A DNA stretch of 64,000 nt from Mycolicibacter heraklionensis (GCF_001021505.1 NZ_LDPO01000004.1:124001-188000), one strand, 5' to 3'. Counted from the stretch's first letter, positions 1-9,643 are shown. Notes: a model not told the origin generated them from the letters alone. Numbers and translations: made by a program.

Positions 1-2289
1 GCCCTGATCGGATCGCCGTTTCACGCCGACGCCGGGCTCCACCCCGTTCGTACGCTGCTGGAACAGCGGGCCGGGATCGAGCGGACGACGGCACCGGCCG
101 ACCGGCTGCGGCTGCTCGAAGACGAGGTCGCCGCGCGCGGACTCGATCCGGTCGCGACGGTGCCGTTGCTGGCGGCCGCGTTGGAGATCCCGGCCGAAGG
201 CGGCTATCAGCCCACCCGTGTCGAGGGCGCCAAGCTCTACGGGCAGATCATCGATGCCGTCGTCCGTTACCTGCTCGCCTGCGCAGGCCAGGGCCCGGCG
301 GTCCTGTTGGCCGAAGATCTGCAGTGGTTCGACCCGTCGACGCGTGACGTGGTCGCCTCGCTGCTCGCAGCCGACCCGGGCACGCTGCTGGTGGTGTTGA
401 CCGCCCGCGAGCTCAGCTCGCTGCCGGACCTCCCCCAGCTCAAGGCCTTCGAGCTCGCACCGTTGACGGCAGCACAGACCGACGAGTTGATCACCGCGCT
501 GAATCCCGCCTTGTCCGGCGCGGAACACACCGAGGTCCGGCGACGCTGCGACGGCGTGCCGTTGTACATCGAAGAGGTGGTCGCCAAGCTGCACGAGCAG
601 CCGCACGACGCAGCGGGGTGGGCGCGGGTTCCGGACGCCCTGTATGAGCCGCTGTTCTCGCGGCTTCGGGCCAGCAGCAACACGATCCAGGTCGTCGAAG
701 CGGCCGCCACCATCGGCCGGGAATTCGATCGGGCCATGCTCAAAGCCGTCCTGGACATGACCGAGGCCGATCTCGATGACGCCGTTGCGGCGCTGGTGGC
801 CGCGCGGGTCTTCCAGCCGATAACCAAGGACTGCTGGCGTTTCCGACATGAACTGCTCCGCGAGGTCGCCTACGAGCTGCCGCCGCCGAGTGTCCGGCAC
901 CAACTGCACGGCCGGGTCGCCGACACCCTGGTCGGCGATTCGGACAATCCGGATTGGCATCTGGTCGCTCTGCACTACCGGGTGGCGGAGCGATTCGAGG
1001 CCGCCGCCGACGCCCACCAGAAGGCGGCGCATGACGCCCGGCAGCGCGGCGCCCTCGACGAGGCCCGCGTCTGCCTCACCCAGGCCATCGAGCAGCTGCG
1101 CCGAGCCCCGGTCGGAGCGTCCCGCGATCGCCGCGAAGTGCTGTGCCGGCTTCGGCGCGGCTTCCTCACCTCGGCCGTGGAGGGAACTGCCAGCCCCAAG
1201 GCCGCCAAGGACTTCGAACGCTGCCTGAAGCTCGGCGCCACCGACCCACGCCAAGACGGCTTCCTGTCGACCATGACCGCGTTGTGGGCTTATTACCTGC
1301 CGCGAGGTGATCTGCGCCGCGCCCTGCGGGTGGCCGAGTACGCCCGATCGAAGCGACCCAACGAGCAGAAGTTGTTCGGGCCGACCAATGCCGCCGCATT
1401 CGGCATGGTCGCCTGGTTTCTCGGTGACTTCGGCAAAGCCCGGGCGCTGTTGGAGGAAGCCGTCGCGGCAATGAAAGACGCGCAGCTGCCCGATTTCGAA
1501 TCCCTGTGGTTCATCCCCAGCGATGCGCTCGCGTCGATGCACATGCACCTGGCGATGGCGCGATTCATCCAAGGCGATCTTGCCGGCGCCGACGAGCAGT
1601 TCACCGAAACCGTCCGGCGGGCAAGGGATATCGGGTTTCCGCAGGGACCGTTCAGCCACTGCTATCAGCGGTTCACCGAAGTCTTCATGTGTATGGAAGC
1701 CGGCCTGCTCGACCGCGCCGGCGACGTGGTCGCAGCCCTGCGTGCGCAGGCCGAACGGCACGGCTTCGAGTACTGGACGATGATCGCCACCACTCAACAG
1801 GGTGCTATCGACGCATTGTCGGCGCTTTCGGGCCAGGACACCGGCCCTGACCGGTTGGCGCCGCACATCGCGACTATGACCGCGCTCGGGGCGGCGCTGC
1901 GGACAGCCGAGGTCAAACTGTTCTCCACCTACTACGACGGCGTGCTGGCCCGGCTGCTGCTGGCCGCCGGCGACACCAGCAGGGCACGCGAATGCCTCGA
2001 CGGCGCGCTGGCACTGGCCGACGAGACCGCGGTGAACTTCTACCGCGCCGAGTTGCTGCGATTGCGCTCTCACACCTCCGGGGACGCGCAGGCCCGCGCC
2101 ACCGACCTGCACTGCGCCATCGACACGGCACGCCGGCAGGCGGCGCACGTTTACGAACTGCAAGCGGCGATGGATCTTGTCGATCTGCGGGACGATTCCG
2201 CACGCGAACTGCTGGCCGAGGCGGTGGCACGCTGCCCAGCCGGCAGCGACTGGCCGCAGCTGGATCGAGCCAGAACGCTGCTCGGGTGA
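1..2289 (+). CDS. AAA-type ATPase/TPR signalling protein, 3' part (5' end outside window)
   Basis: The frame is open from base 1, so the start lies upstream; the first in-window ATG at 160 is internal. The visible part begins with a phrase typical of the ATPase domain of mycobacterial class III adenylate-cyclase/LuxR-type proteins (SPFHADAGLHPVR). It continues with a Walker-B-like stretch (LLAEDLQWFDPSTRDV, about residues 102-117 of the visible part). The C-terminal half is helical and Ala/Leu/Arg-rich, like the TPR arm of these STAND-family proteins. The family couples an N-terminal cyclase or HTH output to ATPase and TPR sensing modules; which output is present here cannot be seen. Its stop overlaps the GTG of the next gene (GTGA), suggesting translational coupling. 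Confidence 0.8.
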   Translation, partial: ALIGSPFHADAGLHPVRTLLEQRAGIERTTAPADRLRLLEDEVAARGLDPVATVPLLAAALEIPAEGGYQPTRVEGAKLYGQIIDAVVRYLLACAGQGPAVLLAEDLQWFDPSTRDVVASLLAADPGTLLVVLTARELSSLPDLPQLKAFELAPLTAAQTDELITALNPALSGAEHTEVRRRCDGVPLYIEEVVAKLHEQPHDAAGWARVPDALYEPLFSRLRASSNTIQVVEAAATIGREFDRAMLKAVLDMTEADLDDAVAALVAARVFQPITKDCWRFRHELLREVAYELPPPSVRHQLHGRVADTLVGDSDNPDWHLVALHYRVAERFEAAADAHQKAAHDARQRGALDEARVCLTQAIEQLRRAPVGASRDRREVLCRLRRGFLTSAVEGTASPKAAKDFERCLKLGATDPRQDGFLSTMTALWAYYLPRGDLRRALRVAEYARSKRPNEQKLFGPTNAAAFGMVAWFLGDFGKARALLEEAVAAMKDAQLPDFESLWFIPSDALASMHMHLAMARFIQGDLAGADEQFTETVRRARDIGFPQGPFSHCYQRFTEVFMCMEAGLLDRAGDVVAALRAQAERHGFEYWTMIATTQQGAIDALSALSGQDTGPDRLAPHIATMTALGAALRTAEVKLFSTYYDGVLARLLLAAGDTSRARECLDGALALADETAVNFYRAELLRLRSHTSGDAQARATDLHCAIDTARRQAAHVYELQAAMDLVDLRDDSARELLAEAVARCPAGSDWPQLDRARTLLG

Positions 2290-4364
2290 ATCGGCCGGGT
2301 GGCAAGGTAGCCATCCTTGGCGGCGGTATGGCCGGGCTGAGCGCCGCCTGGCGGCTGAGCGAACCCGGCTGGCGAGACCGCTTCGACTCCATCACCGTCT
2401 ACCAGCGCGGTTGGCGTCTCGGCGGCAAAGGCGCTTCCAGCCGTGGCCGGCACGGCCGCATCGAAGAGCACGGCCTGCACATCTGGCTGGGCTCCTACCA
2501 GAACGCCTTCACTCTGCTTCGTGAGTGCTATGCCGAACTCGACCGGGCCACAACCGATCCGGCAGCGCCGATCAGCATCTGGGACCAGGCCCTGATTCCG
2601 GCGGACAACGTGGGGCTGGCCGACCGGGTCGGCAGCGATTGGTTGGTCTGGCTGGGCAGCTTCACCCGAACCGACGGACTGCCCGGTGACCCGGACGGCA
2701 CCGGCCTGGAGATGACGGTGGTGGAATTCACCGTCCGGGCGCTGCGACTGGTCCGCGATTTCGCCGAATCCCTGCGCGGCACCGTCGCTCCCGGACTCAC
2801 GTTGTCCATCCACCCGGACCCGCCGCCCACCGAGCGATGGATCGACGCGGTCATCGACGCGACGCTGGCAGCACTGCTTGCGCTGGGCGATCCGCAGACG
2901 GCCCGCCGGGGCCTGTCCGCGGTGATCGACGGCGCGGTGGCGGCGGCGCGCGCCGCGCTGGACTACGAGCGGCGGCCCGACCATCGACGGTCGTGGCTGC
3001 TGCTGTCTCTGATGACCGCGGTGATCCGCGGAATCCTTGCCGACCACCTGGTGACCGACCCACGCGGGATGCGGGCCATCAACGACGAAGATTTCAACGA
3101 CTGGATCCTGCGCCACGGTGCGCACCCCGACGTCACCGAATTCGCGCTGGTGCGTGGCATGTACGACCTGGTCTTCGGGTACCGCGACGCCGATCCCGGC
3201 CAGCCGGCGTTCGCCGCCGGGCTGGCGGTCTTTCTGACCGGTCAGGTGCTGTTCGGCTACCAGGGGTCGATCTTCTGGAAGATGACCGCCGGGATGGGTG
3301 ACGTCGTCATCGCTCCGCTGTACCAGGCGTTGCGGCGGCGCGGTGTGGAGTTCGAGTTCTTCCACCGACTCGACGCGCTGCAGCTGGACGCCGCGCGACA
3401 AGCGGTCGACACCATCACGTTTGGCCGGCAGGTGCGGCTCGCGGACGGCCTCACCGGCTACCAGCCGTTGACTACGGTGCACGGCTTGCCGGTGTTCCCC
3501 AGCGCTCCGCTGACCAACCAACTCGCCACGCCCGACCAGATCCCCGAGGGTGGTTGGCATGCCTTGGAAACCCATTGGTCGGACAGCGCCGACGCCGAGT
3601 CCCGGGTGCTGCGGCGGGGTGTCGACTTCGACCACATCGTCCTGGCCGTGTCCCTGGGCATGCTGCCGGTGGTCGCCGCGGAGCTGATCGAAGACCAGCC
3701 GGAGTGGCGGCAGATGACCACGAAGATACAAACCGTCGCCACCCAGGCCTTCCAGATCTGGTTGCGCGCGTGCGAACCGGCGCTGGGCTGGAACGATCCG
3801 GGCGTGACGCTCAGTGCCTACGTTCCCCCGTTCGAGACCTGGGCGTCCATGCCGCAGACCCTGTGGGCCGAAGACTGGCCCGAGCAGGATCGCCCCGCAA
3901 CGGTGGCCTATTTCTGCGGCACCCTGGATGCGGCCTGGCCCACCGACGAGGTCGGGCCGGGTTACCTGCACCGACACCAGCAGCGGGTCCATCGGCAGGT
4001 CGCCGACCACCTCGACAAGCACCTGCACCGGTTCCTTCCCGGCGCGGCCGGTGAAGACGGATTCGACTGGCGGTTGCTCAGCGGCGCCGACGGCGAAACC
4101 GGCTGCGCCGCAGTGGAAACCCAGCATGTCAGCGTCAACGTCGATCCCTCGGACCGGTATGTGCAGTCGATCCCCGGCACCGACCGATACCGGCTGCGCG
4201 CGGACGAGAGCGGCTACGACAACCTGGTTCTGGCCGGCGATTGGACCGACTCCGGAATGAACGCCGGGTGCATCGAGGCGGCCGTCATGTCGGGCCTGCA
4301 GGCCGCGAACGCCCTGGCGGGACGGCACCGGTACCACCGCATTCGCGGCCTGTACCTGCCCTAG
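2286..4364 (+). CDS. FAD/NAD(P)-binding amine oxidase/desaturase-like protein
   Basis: About 692 aa. An N-terminal dinucleotide-binding fold (VAILGGGMAGLSAAWRL) is followed by GWRLGGKGASSRG and EEHGLHIWLGSYQNAF, the pattern of phytoene-desaturase/hydroxysqualene-dehydroxylase-like flavoproteins. The C-terminus has the second FAD motif (LVLAGDWTDSGMNAGCIEAAVMSG). The family oxidises or isomerises lipid or isoprenoid substrates; the substrate here is unknown. I chose GTG 2286 because it gives a compact N-terminus directly before the Rossmann motif and a 4-base GTGA overlap with the upstream gene. The stop overlaps the stop of the convergent lipoprotein gene in the palindrome CTAG at 4361-4364. 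It is longer than typical carotenoid desaturases (about 500 aa); the middle is unassigned. Confidence 0.8.
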   Translation: MNRPGGKVAILGGGMAGLSAAWRLSEPGWRDRFDSITVYQRGWRLGGKGASSRGRHGRIEEHGLHIWLGSYQNAFTLLRECYAELDRATTDPAAPISIWDQALIPADNVGLADRVGSDWLVWLGSFTRTDGLPGDPDGTGLEMTVVEFTVRALRLVRDFAESLRGTVAPGLTLSIHPDPPPTERWIDAVIDATLAALLALGDPQTARRGLSAVIDGAVAAARAALDYERRPDHRRSWLLLSLMTAVIRGILADHLVTDPRGMRAINDEDFNDWILRHGAHPDVTEFALVRGMYDLVFGYRDADPGQPAFAAGLAVFLTGQVLFGYQGSIFWKMTAGMGDVVIAPLYQALRRRGVEFEFFHRLDALQLDAARQAVDTITFGRQVRLADGLTGYQPLTTVHGLPVFPSAPLTNQLATPDQIPEGGWHALETHWSDSADAESRVLRRGVDFDHIVLAVSLGMLPVVAAELIEDQPEWRQMTTKIQTVATQAFQIWLRACEPALGWNDPGVTLSAYVPPFETWASMPQTLWAEDWPEQDRPATVAYFCGTLDAAWPTDEVGPGYLHRHQQRVHRQVADHLDKHLHRFLPGAAGEDGFDWRLLSGADGETGCAAVETQHVSVNVDPSDRYVQSIPGTDRYRLRADESGYDNLVLAGDWTDSGMNAGCIEAAVMSGLQAANALAGRHRYHRIRGLYLP

Positions 4365-5062
4365 CCGTTCGGTACTTTCGCCGCGATCTGCCGGGCGATG
4401 ACCACCGCGGAGTCCTTGGGGTCCGCGCTGCAGGTGTTGACATCAACCACGACGTTGTTGGCCACGGTCAACGCCCGGCCGCAGGCCCAGCTCACGTCGT
4501 TGCCCGCGTTGTCCTGGGTCGCGACGGTGCTCAGCATGCCGTCGGCGTTGACGATAGGCCCGGCGGTCCAGGTGGTGCCGCTCTGCAGGTGGCTGTATTC
4601 GTGGCAGGCCGGCCATTGTCGGGCGGCGTCGGCAAAGAATGCGGCGGCCTGCTGGGCTGACGGAAACGCGACGACGGCCTGCTCGACGAAGTGCTCGAAG
4701 TCGTCGCCCTCACTGAGCGCCTGCTCCCGCACCCCGGTGTAGCCGCTGTCGGCGTATACCGGGGCCTGGGCCGCACCGTCGATGGCCAGGCATTCTTGCG
4801 GTTGCATGGTGGCGCTGTCATCGGACAGGGCGGTGTGGGTGCGAGTGACGGCCATGTCGGTCGCCGCCATGATCGGGTTGATCTGTTCGGGGGTGAGCAG
4901 CAGAGCGCGCAGGGCGTCCTCGGCGACGGGCGCGACGGCATGGGTCGTCGCCGGCGACGTAGGGGTGGTGGCGGCCGGTTTCAAGACGCCCCCCGGGCGG
5001 CCACACCCGGCGGCCAGCACAGCGCCCGCGACAACAAGTACCCACGCAGAAGAAACCCGCAT
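4361..5062 (-). CDS. PknH-like sensor-domain lipoprotein
   Basis: About 233 aa. The start at 5062 gives a lipoprotein signal peptide (MRVSSAWVLVVAGAVLAAGC) with lipobox LAAGC, so the protein should be exported and lipid-anchored. After a Pro/Thr-rich linker comes a domain resembling the extracellular sensor of kinase PknH: LLTPEQINPIMAATDM near the start, then paired cysteines (QECLAIDG, WPACHEYSH, WACGRAL, VNTCSAD). This matches mycobacterial stand-alone PknH-sensor lipoproteins such as LpqQ/LppH types. Ligand and role are unknown. An in-frame extension upstream to 5107 exists but would bury the signal peptide. It converges on the FAD enzyme, sharing the CTAG at the stops. Confidence 0.8.
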   Translation of the reverse strand: MRVSSAWVLVVAGAVLAAGCGRPGGVLKPAATTPTSPATTHAVAPVAEDALRALLLTPEQINPIMAATDMAVTRTHTALSDDSATMQPQECLAIDGAAQAPVYADSGYTGVREQALSEGDDFEHFVEQAVVAFPSAQQAAAFFADAARQWPACHEYSHLQSGTTWTAGPIVNADGMLSTVATQDNAGNDVSWACGRALTVANNVVVDVNTCSADPKDSAVVIARQIAAKVPNG

Positions 5063-5278
5063 GCGATCACCCCGACATCCCGACCCCCGGACCAGCGCGC
5101 CAGTCATCAGCGTCGCCGATCAGCTCCCGTCGCCACCCTAGCGCCGTCCGGGCCGCTTCGCCGGTCTCACCGCCGGGGCGACGGCCCCGGACGATCGAAG
5201 TTTACGTCGTAAGCATCGGCGGGTATCCCGAGCCAATCGGCGGCCACCCCGGCCCGCCGAAGGAGGGAGACACACCCC

Positions 5279-5515
5279 ATGAGCGACCAGGACAGTGGGC
5301 CCGAGGCCGGCATCAAAGGCGTTGTCGAAGATGTCAAGGGCAAAGCCAAAGAAGCTCTAGGCACAGTGACCGGTGACGACTCACTGAAGCGGGAAGGCCA
5401 AGCGCAGCAGGACAAGGCCGAAGCTCAACGCGAGGTTGCGGCCAAGGAAGCGGAGGCCGAAAAGGCCCGCGCCAAGGCCGCTGCGGACGAGGCACGCGAG
5501 CGTGCCGAACAGTAA
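5279..5515 (+). CDS. CsbD-family small stress protein
   Basis: 78 aa, highly charged. The first half carries the CsbD pattern (GIKGVVEDVKGKAKEALGTVTGDDSLKREGQAQQDKAEA). The second half is an Ala/Glu/Lys/Arg-rich helix lacking any hydrophobic segment, so it is cytoplasmic and likely extended or coiled. A strong ribosome site (GGAGGG) lies just upstream of the ATG. CsbD-like proteins are abundant general-stress proteins of unknown mechanism. The next gene (DoxX-like) starts 24 bases downstream on the same strand and probably shares the transcript. Confidence 0.85.
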   Translation: MSDQDSGPEAGIKGVVEDVKGKAKEALGTVTGDDSLKREGQAQQDKAEAQREVAAKEAEAEKARAKAAADEARERAEQ

Positions 5516-5539
5516 TCCCACCGGCGACAAGGGGCTCCC

Positions 5540-6268
5540 GTGTTGATGCGAAAGATCGCCCGTCCGCTGCTCGCGGCAGCGTTTATCGGTCAAGGCGTGG
5601 ACGCGTTGCGCCGGCCGCAGCAAGCCGGGCAGACGGCCCGTCCGGCGTTCGACGGACTCAAACAGTTGCCCGACGAGATAGCGGCGAAGGTGCCCTCCGA
5701 CGTCGAAGCATTCGCCAAAGCCAACGCGCTGGTGCAGATCGGCGGTGGCGCTTTGCTGGCCAGCGGCAGGCTGCCGCGGGTTGCGGCTGCGGTGCTGGCA
5801 TGCACGGTCGTTCCGGGCAGCGCAGGGGGGCACATGTTCTGGGCGGAGTCCGATCCGCAACGCAGGACCGAACAGCGCCAAGCGTTCCTGACCGACGTCA
5901 GCCTGATCGGCGGACTGATGATCGCCGCCGCCGACACCGAAGGAAAACCTTCGCTGGGCTGGCGGGCCCGTCGGGCCGCGCGTCGCACCTATCGGCGGGC
6001 CGCCACCGCCTTGCCCACCACGTCCGGTGATACCGCGCTGGAGGCAGTCGGCGACAAGGTGAGCGCAGGCTTGCTGACCGGCCTGGAACACGGTCGCGAA
6101 CTCGCCGAGCGGGTGAGTGCGAAGGCCGGACCGTTGCTCGAGTCGGCCGGCGAACGGGGAGCACAACTCGCCGAAGTCGCCGCCGACCGCGGAACCGAGC
6201 TGGCGCAGGCGGCCCGAGAAGGCGCGACCACACTGGCTGGCAGCGCCCGGCGGCGCCTGTTCAGTTGA
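5540..6268 (+). CDS. DoxX-family membrane protein with Ala-rich C-terminal extension
   Basis: About 242 aa. The N-terminal 140 residues are DoxX-like with several short hydrophobic segments (LLAAAFIGQGVDALRRP; ALVQIGGGALLASGRLPRVAAAVLA; FLTDVSLIGGLMIAAAD). The C-terminal 100 residues are hydrophilic, helical and Ala/Glu/Arg-rich with repeated ERxxxLAE-like units. DoxX proteins are membrane proteins, some linked to thiol/redox stress. Either GTG 5540 or ATG 5546 can start it. It probably forms a stress-linked pair with the CsbD gene. Its last 8 bases overlap the convergent glycosylase-like gene. Confidence 0.75.
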   Translation: MLMRKIARPLLAAAFIGQGVDALRRPQQAGQTARPAFDGLKQLPDEIAAKVPSDVEAFAKANALVQIGGGALLASGRLPRVAAAVLACTVVPGSAGGHMFWAESDPQRRTEQRQAFLTDVSLIGGLMIAAADTEGKPSLGWRARRAARRTYRRAATALPTTSGDTALEAVGDKVSAGLLTGLEHGRELAERVSAKAGPLLESAGERGAQLAEVAADRGTELAQAAREGATTLAGSARRRLFS

Positions 6269-7475
6269 CGAGCACCCGCCGGCGCAGCTCGGCTGCCAGG
6301 TCCCCGCGCTCCCCCACGCTCACCTGGCTCAACCCGAGCCAGGACGCCATCGACCTCAGCTCGTCGATCAGCGCCTCGGCCACCCGCCCGCGCGACCGCC
6401 CCTCTTCGGCGAACGCCCCGACCACGTGCAGGGCATCGTGTTGCCGGTCGGCCTTGAGGTCCACCCGGCCCACCAGCTCCCCGTCCAGCAGGAACGGCCA
6501 CACGTAATAGCCGTACTGGCGTTTGGGCGCCGGGGTATAGATCTCGATGCGATAAAAGAAATTGAACAGCCGCTGCACCCGCGGCCGGAAGAAGATCAGC
6601 GGATCGAACGGGCAGAGCAGCGCGGTGCCGCGGTCGGTTCGCGGAATCGACTGCCCGGAACGCAGATAAGCGGCAGCGTTCCAGCCATCCACCTGTACGG
6701 GTTCCAGTTCGCCGTCTGCCACCAGCTTCGCGATCGCCGGTTTCACCTGGGCGGCCGACAGCCGGAAATAGTCGCGCAGGTCGGCCTCGGTCCCCACCCC
6801 CAGCGCGCCGGCGGCGCGGCGGACCAGCTCTTGTACCGCTTCGTCGTCGTCGACCTCTCGGGCCAGCACCTGGGCCGGGAGCACGTTCTCCACCAGGTCG
6901 TAGTGCCGGGCGAACCCGACCCGGGTGGCGGTGGTCAGCACTCCGGCGGCGAACAGCGCCTCGGCCACCCATTTGGTGTCACTGCGGTTCCACCAGGGCC
7001 CACTGCCCGCCCGACCCGAGCCGGCGGCCAGGTGCTCCTCGATCTCGCCGGCGGTGGCCGGGCCCAACTCGGAGACCGCTGCGACGATGCCGTCGGCCAG
7101 CTCAGGGTTGGGTCGTACGTTGCCCCACCGGCCGTGGGTGTAGTGCCGCATCCGCCACCGCAACAGCGGCCAGTCCTCGACGGCCATCAACGCCGCCTCG
7201 TGTGCCCAGTACTCGACCAACAACCGCGGCGAGCGAGCGCTGTGGCTCCACGCGGCACGGTCCAGCACGGTCCGGTCATAGGGGCCGAGCCGGCTGAACA
7301 CCGGCGCGTAGTGGGCACGTACCGCCACCGACACCGAGTCGAGTTGCAGTACCTGAATGCGGGAGACCAGCCGCTTCAGGTGCGCCCTGGTGACAGTCGC
7401 AGCGGGCTTGGTCTGCGTGAAACCCTGTGCCGCAACGGCGATTCGGCGCGCCTGCGCGGCGGTCAGGACCGGCAC
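6261..7475 (-). CDS. AlkZ/YcaQ-type DNA glycosylase-like winged-helix protein (HTH_42)
   Basis: About 404 aa. The N-terminus ([16 protein letters not shown]) and the motif VLQLDSVSV match the HTH_42/YcaQ family; Q-L-D (about residues 44-46) corresponds to the catalytic Q-hydrophobic-D motif of AlkZ/YcaQ glycosylases that unhook DNA crosslinks. Three winged-helix-like units and a C-terminal barrel ([19 protein letters not shown]...[12 protein letters not shown]) fit the family and its usual length of about 400 aa. I chose GTG 7475, which overlaps dfrA by 13 bases; an upstream in-frame start at 7532 would lie deeper in dfrA and adds a non-conserved tail. Likely cotranscribed after thyA-dfrA. 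Confidence 0.8.
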   Translation of the reverse strand: MPVLTAAQARRIAVAAQGFTQTKPAATVTRAHLKRLVSRIQVLQLDSVSVAVRAHYAPVFSRLGPYDRTVLDRAAWSHSARSPRLLVEYWAHEAALMAVEDWPLLRWRMRHYTHGRWGNVRPNPELADGIVAAVSELGPATAGEIEEHLAAGSGRAGSGPWWNRSDTKWVAEALFAAGVLTTATRVGFARHYDLVENVLPAQVLAREVDDDEAVQELVRRAAGALGVGTEADLRDYFRLSAAQVKPAIAKLVADGELEPVQVDGWNAAAYLRSGQSIPRTDRGTALLCPFDPLIFFRPRVQRLFNFFYRIEIYTPAPKRQYGYYVWPFLLDGELVGRVDLKADRQHDALHVVGAFAEEGRSRGRVAEALIDELRSMASWLGLSQVSVGERGDLAAELRRRVLVN

Positions 7476-7957
7476 GAAGTCCGGTGATAGGTCAGATAGC
7501 GGTAGCGCAGACCGGTTCGGCTGGTCAACCACTCCCCGGTGCTGGCCTGCCAGGACTGGTCGAGCACCGGCGCCACGGTGTCGCCGTCCTGCACCGGCAG
7601 GTCGATATCGACCTCGGTCACTTCGCAGCGGCTGGCCAGTGGCAACGCCAGCGCGTAGATCTCCGCGCCGCCCACCACCCAGATGTCGTCGCCGTCGAGG
7701 GCTTGTTCCAGGGTCGGCACGACGGTGGCGCCGTCGGCGACATAGTCCGGCTGTCGCGTGAGCACTACATTGCGCCGGTCCGGCAACGGCCGGACCTTGG
7801 CGGGCAGCGATTCCCAGGTCAGCCGCCCCATCACCACGGTGTGGCCCACGGTGAGCTGCTTGTAGCGGGCCTGGTCCTCAGGCACCCGCCAGGGGATGCC
7901 ACCGGCACGGCCGATCACCCCGGACTTCGACTGAGCCCAGATCAGACTGATCGTCAT
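7463..7957 (-). CDS. dfrA: Dihydrofolate reductase
   Basis: 164 aa, normal bacterial DHFR length. It reduces dihydrofolate to tetrahydrofolate with NADPH in the cytoplasm, regenerating the folate oxidised by ThyA. Visible motifs: N-terminal [14 protein letters not shown], substrate-loop [13 protein letters not shown] (acidic catalytic residue replaced by the usual Asp/Glu region of PED), [12 protein letters not shown], and cofactor-binding [14 protein letters not shown]. Its ATG overlaps the thyA stop by 4 bases (ATGA), the thyA-dfrA pairing found across mycobacteria, so the two are translationally coupled. Confidence 0.97.
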   Translation of the reverse strand: MTISLIWAQSKSGVIGRAGGIPWRVPEDQARYKQLTVGHTVVMGRLTWESLPAKVRPLPDRRNVVLTRQPDYVADGATVVPTLEQALDGDDIWVVGGAEIYALALPLASRCEVTEVDIDLPVQDGDTVAPVLDQSWQASTGEWLTSRTGLRYRYLTYHRTSCRS

Positions 7958-8754
7958 ACCGCCACGGGCGCCTTGATCGCCGGGTGCGGATCATAGTCGC
8001 AGATCTCGATGTCGTCGTAGGTGTAATCGAAGATCGAATCACGTTTCCCCAGAACCAGTTTGGGGTATGCCCGGGGCTGCCGGGACAGCTGCTCGCGCAC
8101 CTGATCGACGTGATTGTCATAGATGTGACAGTCCCCGCCGGTCCAGACGAACTCACCGACGCCCAGCCCGGCCTGCGCGGCCATCATGTGGGTGAGCAGC
8201 GCGTAACTGGCGATGTTGAACGGCACGCCGAGGAACAGGTCGGCGCTGCGCTGATAGAGCTGGCAGGACAGCTTCTGATCGGCGACGTAGAACTGGAACA
8301 GGGCGTGGCAGGGCGCCAGCGCCATCTTGTCCAGTTCGCTGACGTTCCACGCCGAGACGATGATGCGGCGCGAATCCGGGTCGGTGCGCAGCAACTCCAC
8401 CGCGCGCGCGATCTGATCGATGTGTTCTCCGGATGGGGTCGGCCAAGACCGCCACTGCACGCCGTAGACCGGTCCGAGATCACCGGTCGCGCTAGCCCAT
8501 TCGTCCCAAATGGTGACCCCGTGTTCGTTAAGCCAGGCGATGTTGGAGTCACCGCGCAGAAACCACAGCAGCTCGTAGATCACCGACTTGAGGTGCACCT
8601 TCTTGGTAGTGATCAGCGGGAATCCGGCGGCCAGGTCGTAGCGCAACTGGTGGCCGAACAGGCTGCGGGTGCCGGTGCCGGTACGGTCCGCCTTCGGGGT
8701 TCCGCTCTCAAGCACCAACCGCAGCAGATCCTCGTACGGGGTCGCGATCGGCAC
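7954..8754 (-). CDS. thyA: Thymidylate synthase (folate-dependent)
   Basis: 266 aa, GTG start. It methylates dUMP to dTMP with methylenetetrahydrofolate, producing dihydrofolate for DfrA. Motifs: [16 protein letters not shown] near the N-terminus, [15 protein letters not shown], the active-site cysteine in [12 protein letters not shown], and [20 protein letters not shown] followed by [12 protein letters not shown]. This is full length for the class. It is the first gene of the thyA-dfrA-glycosylase unit and is divergent from the dienelactone hydrolase gene, with a 97-base shared intergenic region. Confidence 0.97.
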   Translation of the reverse strand: MPIATPYEDLLRLVLESGTPKADRTGTGTRSLFGHQLRYDLAAGFPLITTKKVHLKSVIYELLWFLRGDSNIAWLNEHGVTIWDEWASATGDLGPVYGVQWRSWPTPSGEHIDQIARAVELLRTDPDSRRIIVSAWNVSELDKMALAPCHALFQFYVADQKLSCQLYQRSADLFLGVPFNIASYALLTHMMAAQAGLGVGEFVWTGGDCHIYDNHVDQVREQLSRQPRAYPKLVLGKRDSIFDYTYDDIEICDYDPHPAIKAPVAV

Positions 8755-8851
8755 GCCGCCAGCTTAGCGGCGATCGCAAGCGCGGCGAAGCCACGCGCCG
8801 CGGGTCGCCGCAATCAACACAGCGGCGATCGGTCGGAGTACAACGGAGGCC

Positions 8852-9592
8852 ATGCCCACGATCACCGACACCATCACCACGCCCGACGGCGACTGCCCCG
8901 TTCACCTGTTCACGCCGGAGGGGCCCGGGCCCTGGCCCGGCGTCGTGATGTATCCCGACGCCGGCGGGGTCCGGGCGGCCTTCGACCAGATGGCCGCCGA
9001 ACTGGCCGGCTACGGCTACGCCGTGCTGCTTCCCGATGTGTATTACCGGCAGCCCGGCTGGGCGCCGTTCGACATGGCCACGGTGTTCGCCGACGCCAAG
9101 GAGCGCGGTCGGCTGTTCTCGATGATCGGGCAGGTGACCCCGGACCGGATGGCCACCGACGCCCAGGCGTTCTTCGACTATCTGTCCGGCCGGCCCGAAG
9201 TGCGCGGGGAGAAGTTCGGCGTGTGCGGCTACTGCATGGGCGGACGCACGTCGGTCGTGGTCGCCGGGCGCGTGCCCGACCGGGTGGCGGCGGCGGCGTC
9301 GTTCCATGGCGGCGGCTTGGTCACCGACGCCGCGGACAGTCCGCACCTGCTGGCCGACCGGATGACGGCCACCGTCTATGTGGCCGGCGCCGAGAACGAC
9401 GCGTCGTTCACGCAGGCGCATGCCGCGACCCTGGACGAGGCGCTCAGTGCCGCGGGCGTCACGCACACCGTGGAGTTCTATCCGGCCGCGCACGGTTTCG
9501 CGGTGCCCGACAACGCGCCCTATGACGCCGACGCCGCGGCCCGGCACTGGGCGGCGATGCGGCAGGTGTTCGGCGCCACGCTGACCGGATAG
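8852..9592 (+). CDS. Dienelactone hydrolase-family protein
   Basis: 246 aa alpha/beta hydrolase. The nucleophile elbow is GYCMGG (cysteine nucleophile, as in dienelactone hydrolases), with AAHGFAVPDN carrying the likely catalytic His near the C-terminus and GAENDASFT the Asp region. No signal peptide, so cytoplasmic. The family hydrolyses cyclic ester or related substrates; the true substrate is unknown. Position next to and divergent from thyA matches M. tuberculosis Rv2765 as I recall. The ribosome site ACGGAGG precedes the ATG. Confidence 0.88.
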   Translation: MPTITDTITTPDGDCPVHLFTPEGPGPWPGVVMYPDAGGVRAAFDQMAAELAGYGYAVLLPDVYYRQPGWAPFDMATVFADAKERGRLFSMIGQVTPDRMATDAQAFFDYLSGRPEVRGEKFGVCGYCMGGRTSVVVAGRVPDRVAAAASFHGGGLVTDAADSPHLLADRMTATVYVAGAENDASFTQAHAATLDEALSAAGVTHTVEFYPAAHGFAVPDNAPYDADAAARHWAAMRQVFGATLTG

Positions 9593-9600
9593 ATTCGGTC

Positions 9601-9643
9601 CAATATTTGCCTTAAAGGCATTTTTGCCTAGTGGGCAATATTT
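9601..9643. promoter_or_regulatory. Candidate TetR operator with overlapping inverted repeats
   Basis: Just before the TetR gene, the core TGCCTTAAAGGCA (9608-9620) is an inverted repeat TGCCTT/AAGGCA around one central A. Its right arm forms a second inverted repeat, AGGCA-TTTT-TGCCT (9616-9629), and a further GGGCAATATT (9633-9642) mirrors AATATTTGCC (9602-9611). This gives three to four GGCA/TGCC half-sites in about 40 bases. A -10-like TACGCT at 9647-9652 sits 6 bases before the ATG at 9659, suggesting a leaderless tetR message whose promoter these repeats would cover. Binding is inferred, not tested. Confidence 0.5.

Noticed and set aside
2151-4337. A 728-codon minus-strand open frame opposite the FAD enzyme
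   Set aside because: High GC makes long antisense frames common. The plus strand has clear Rossmann and FAD motifs; the antisense protein has none.
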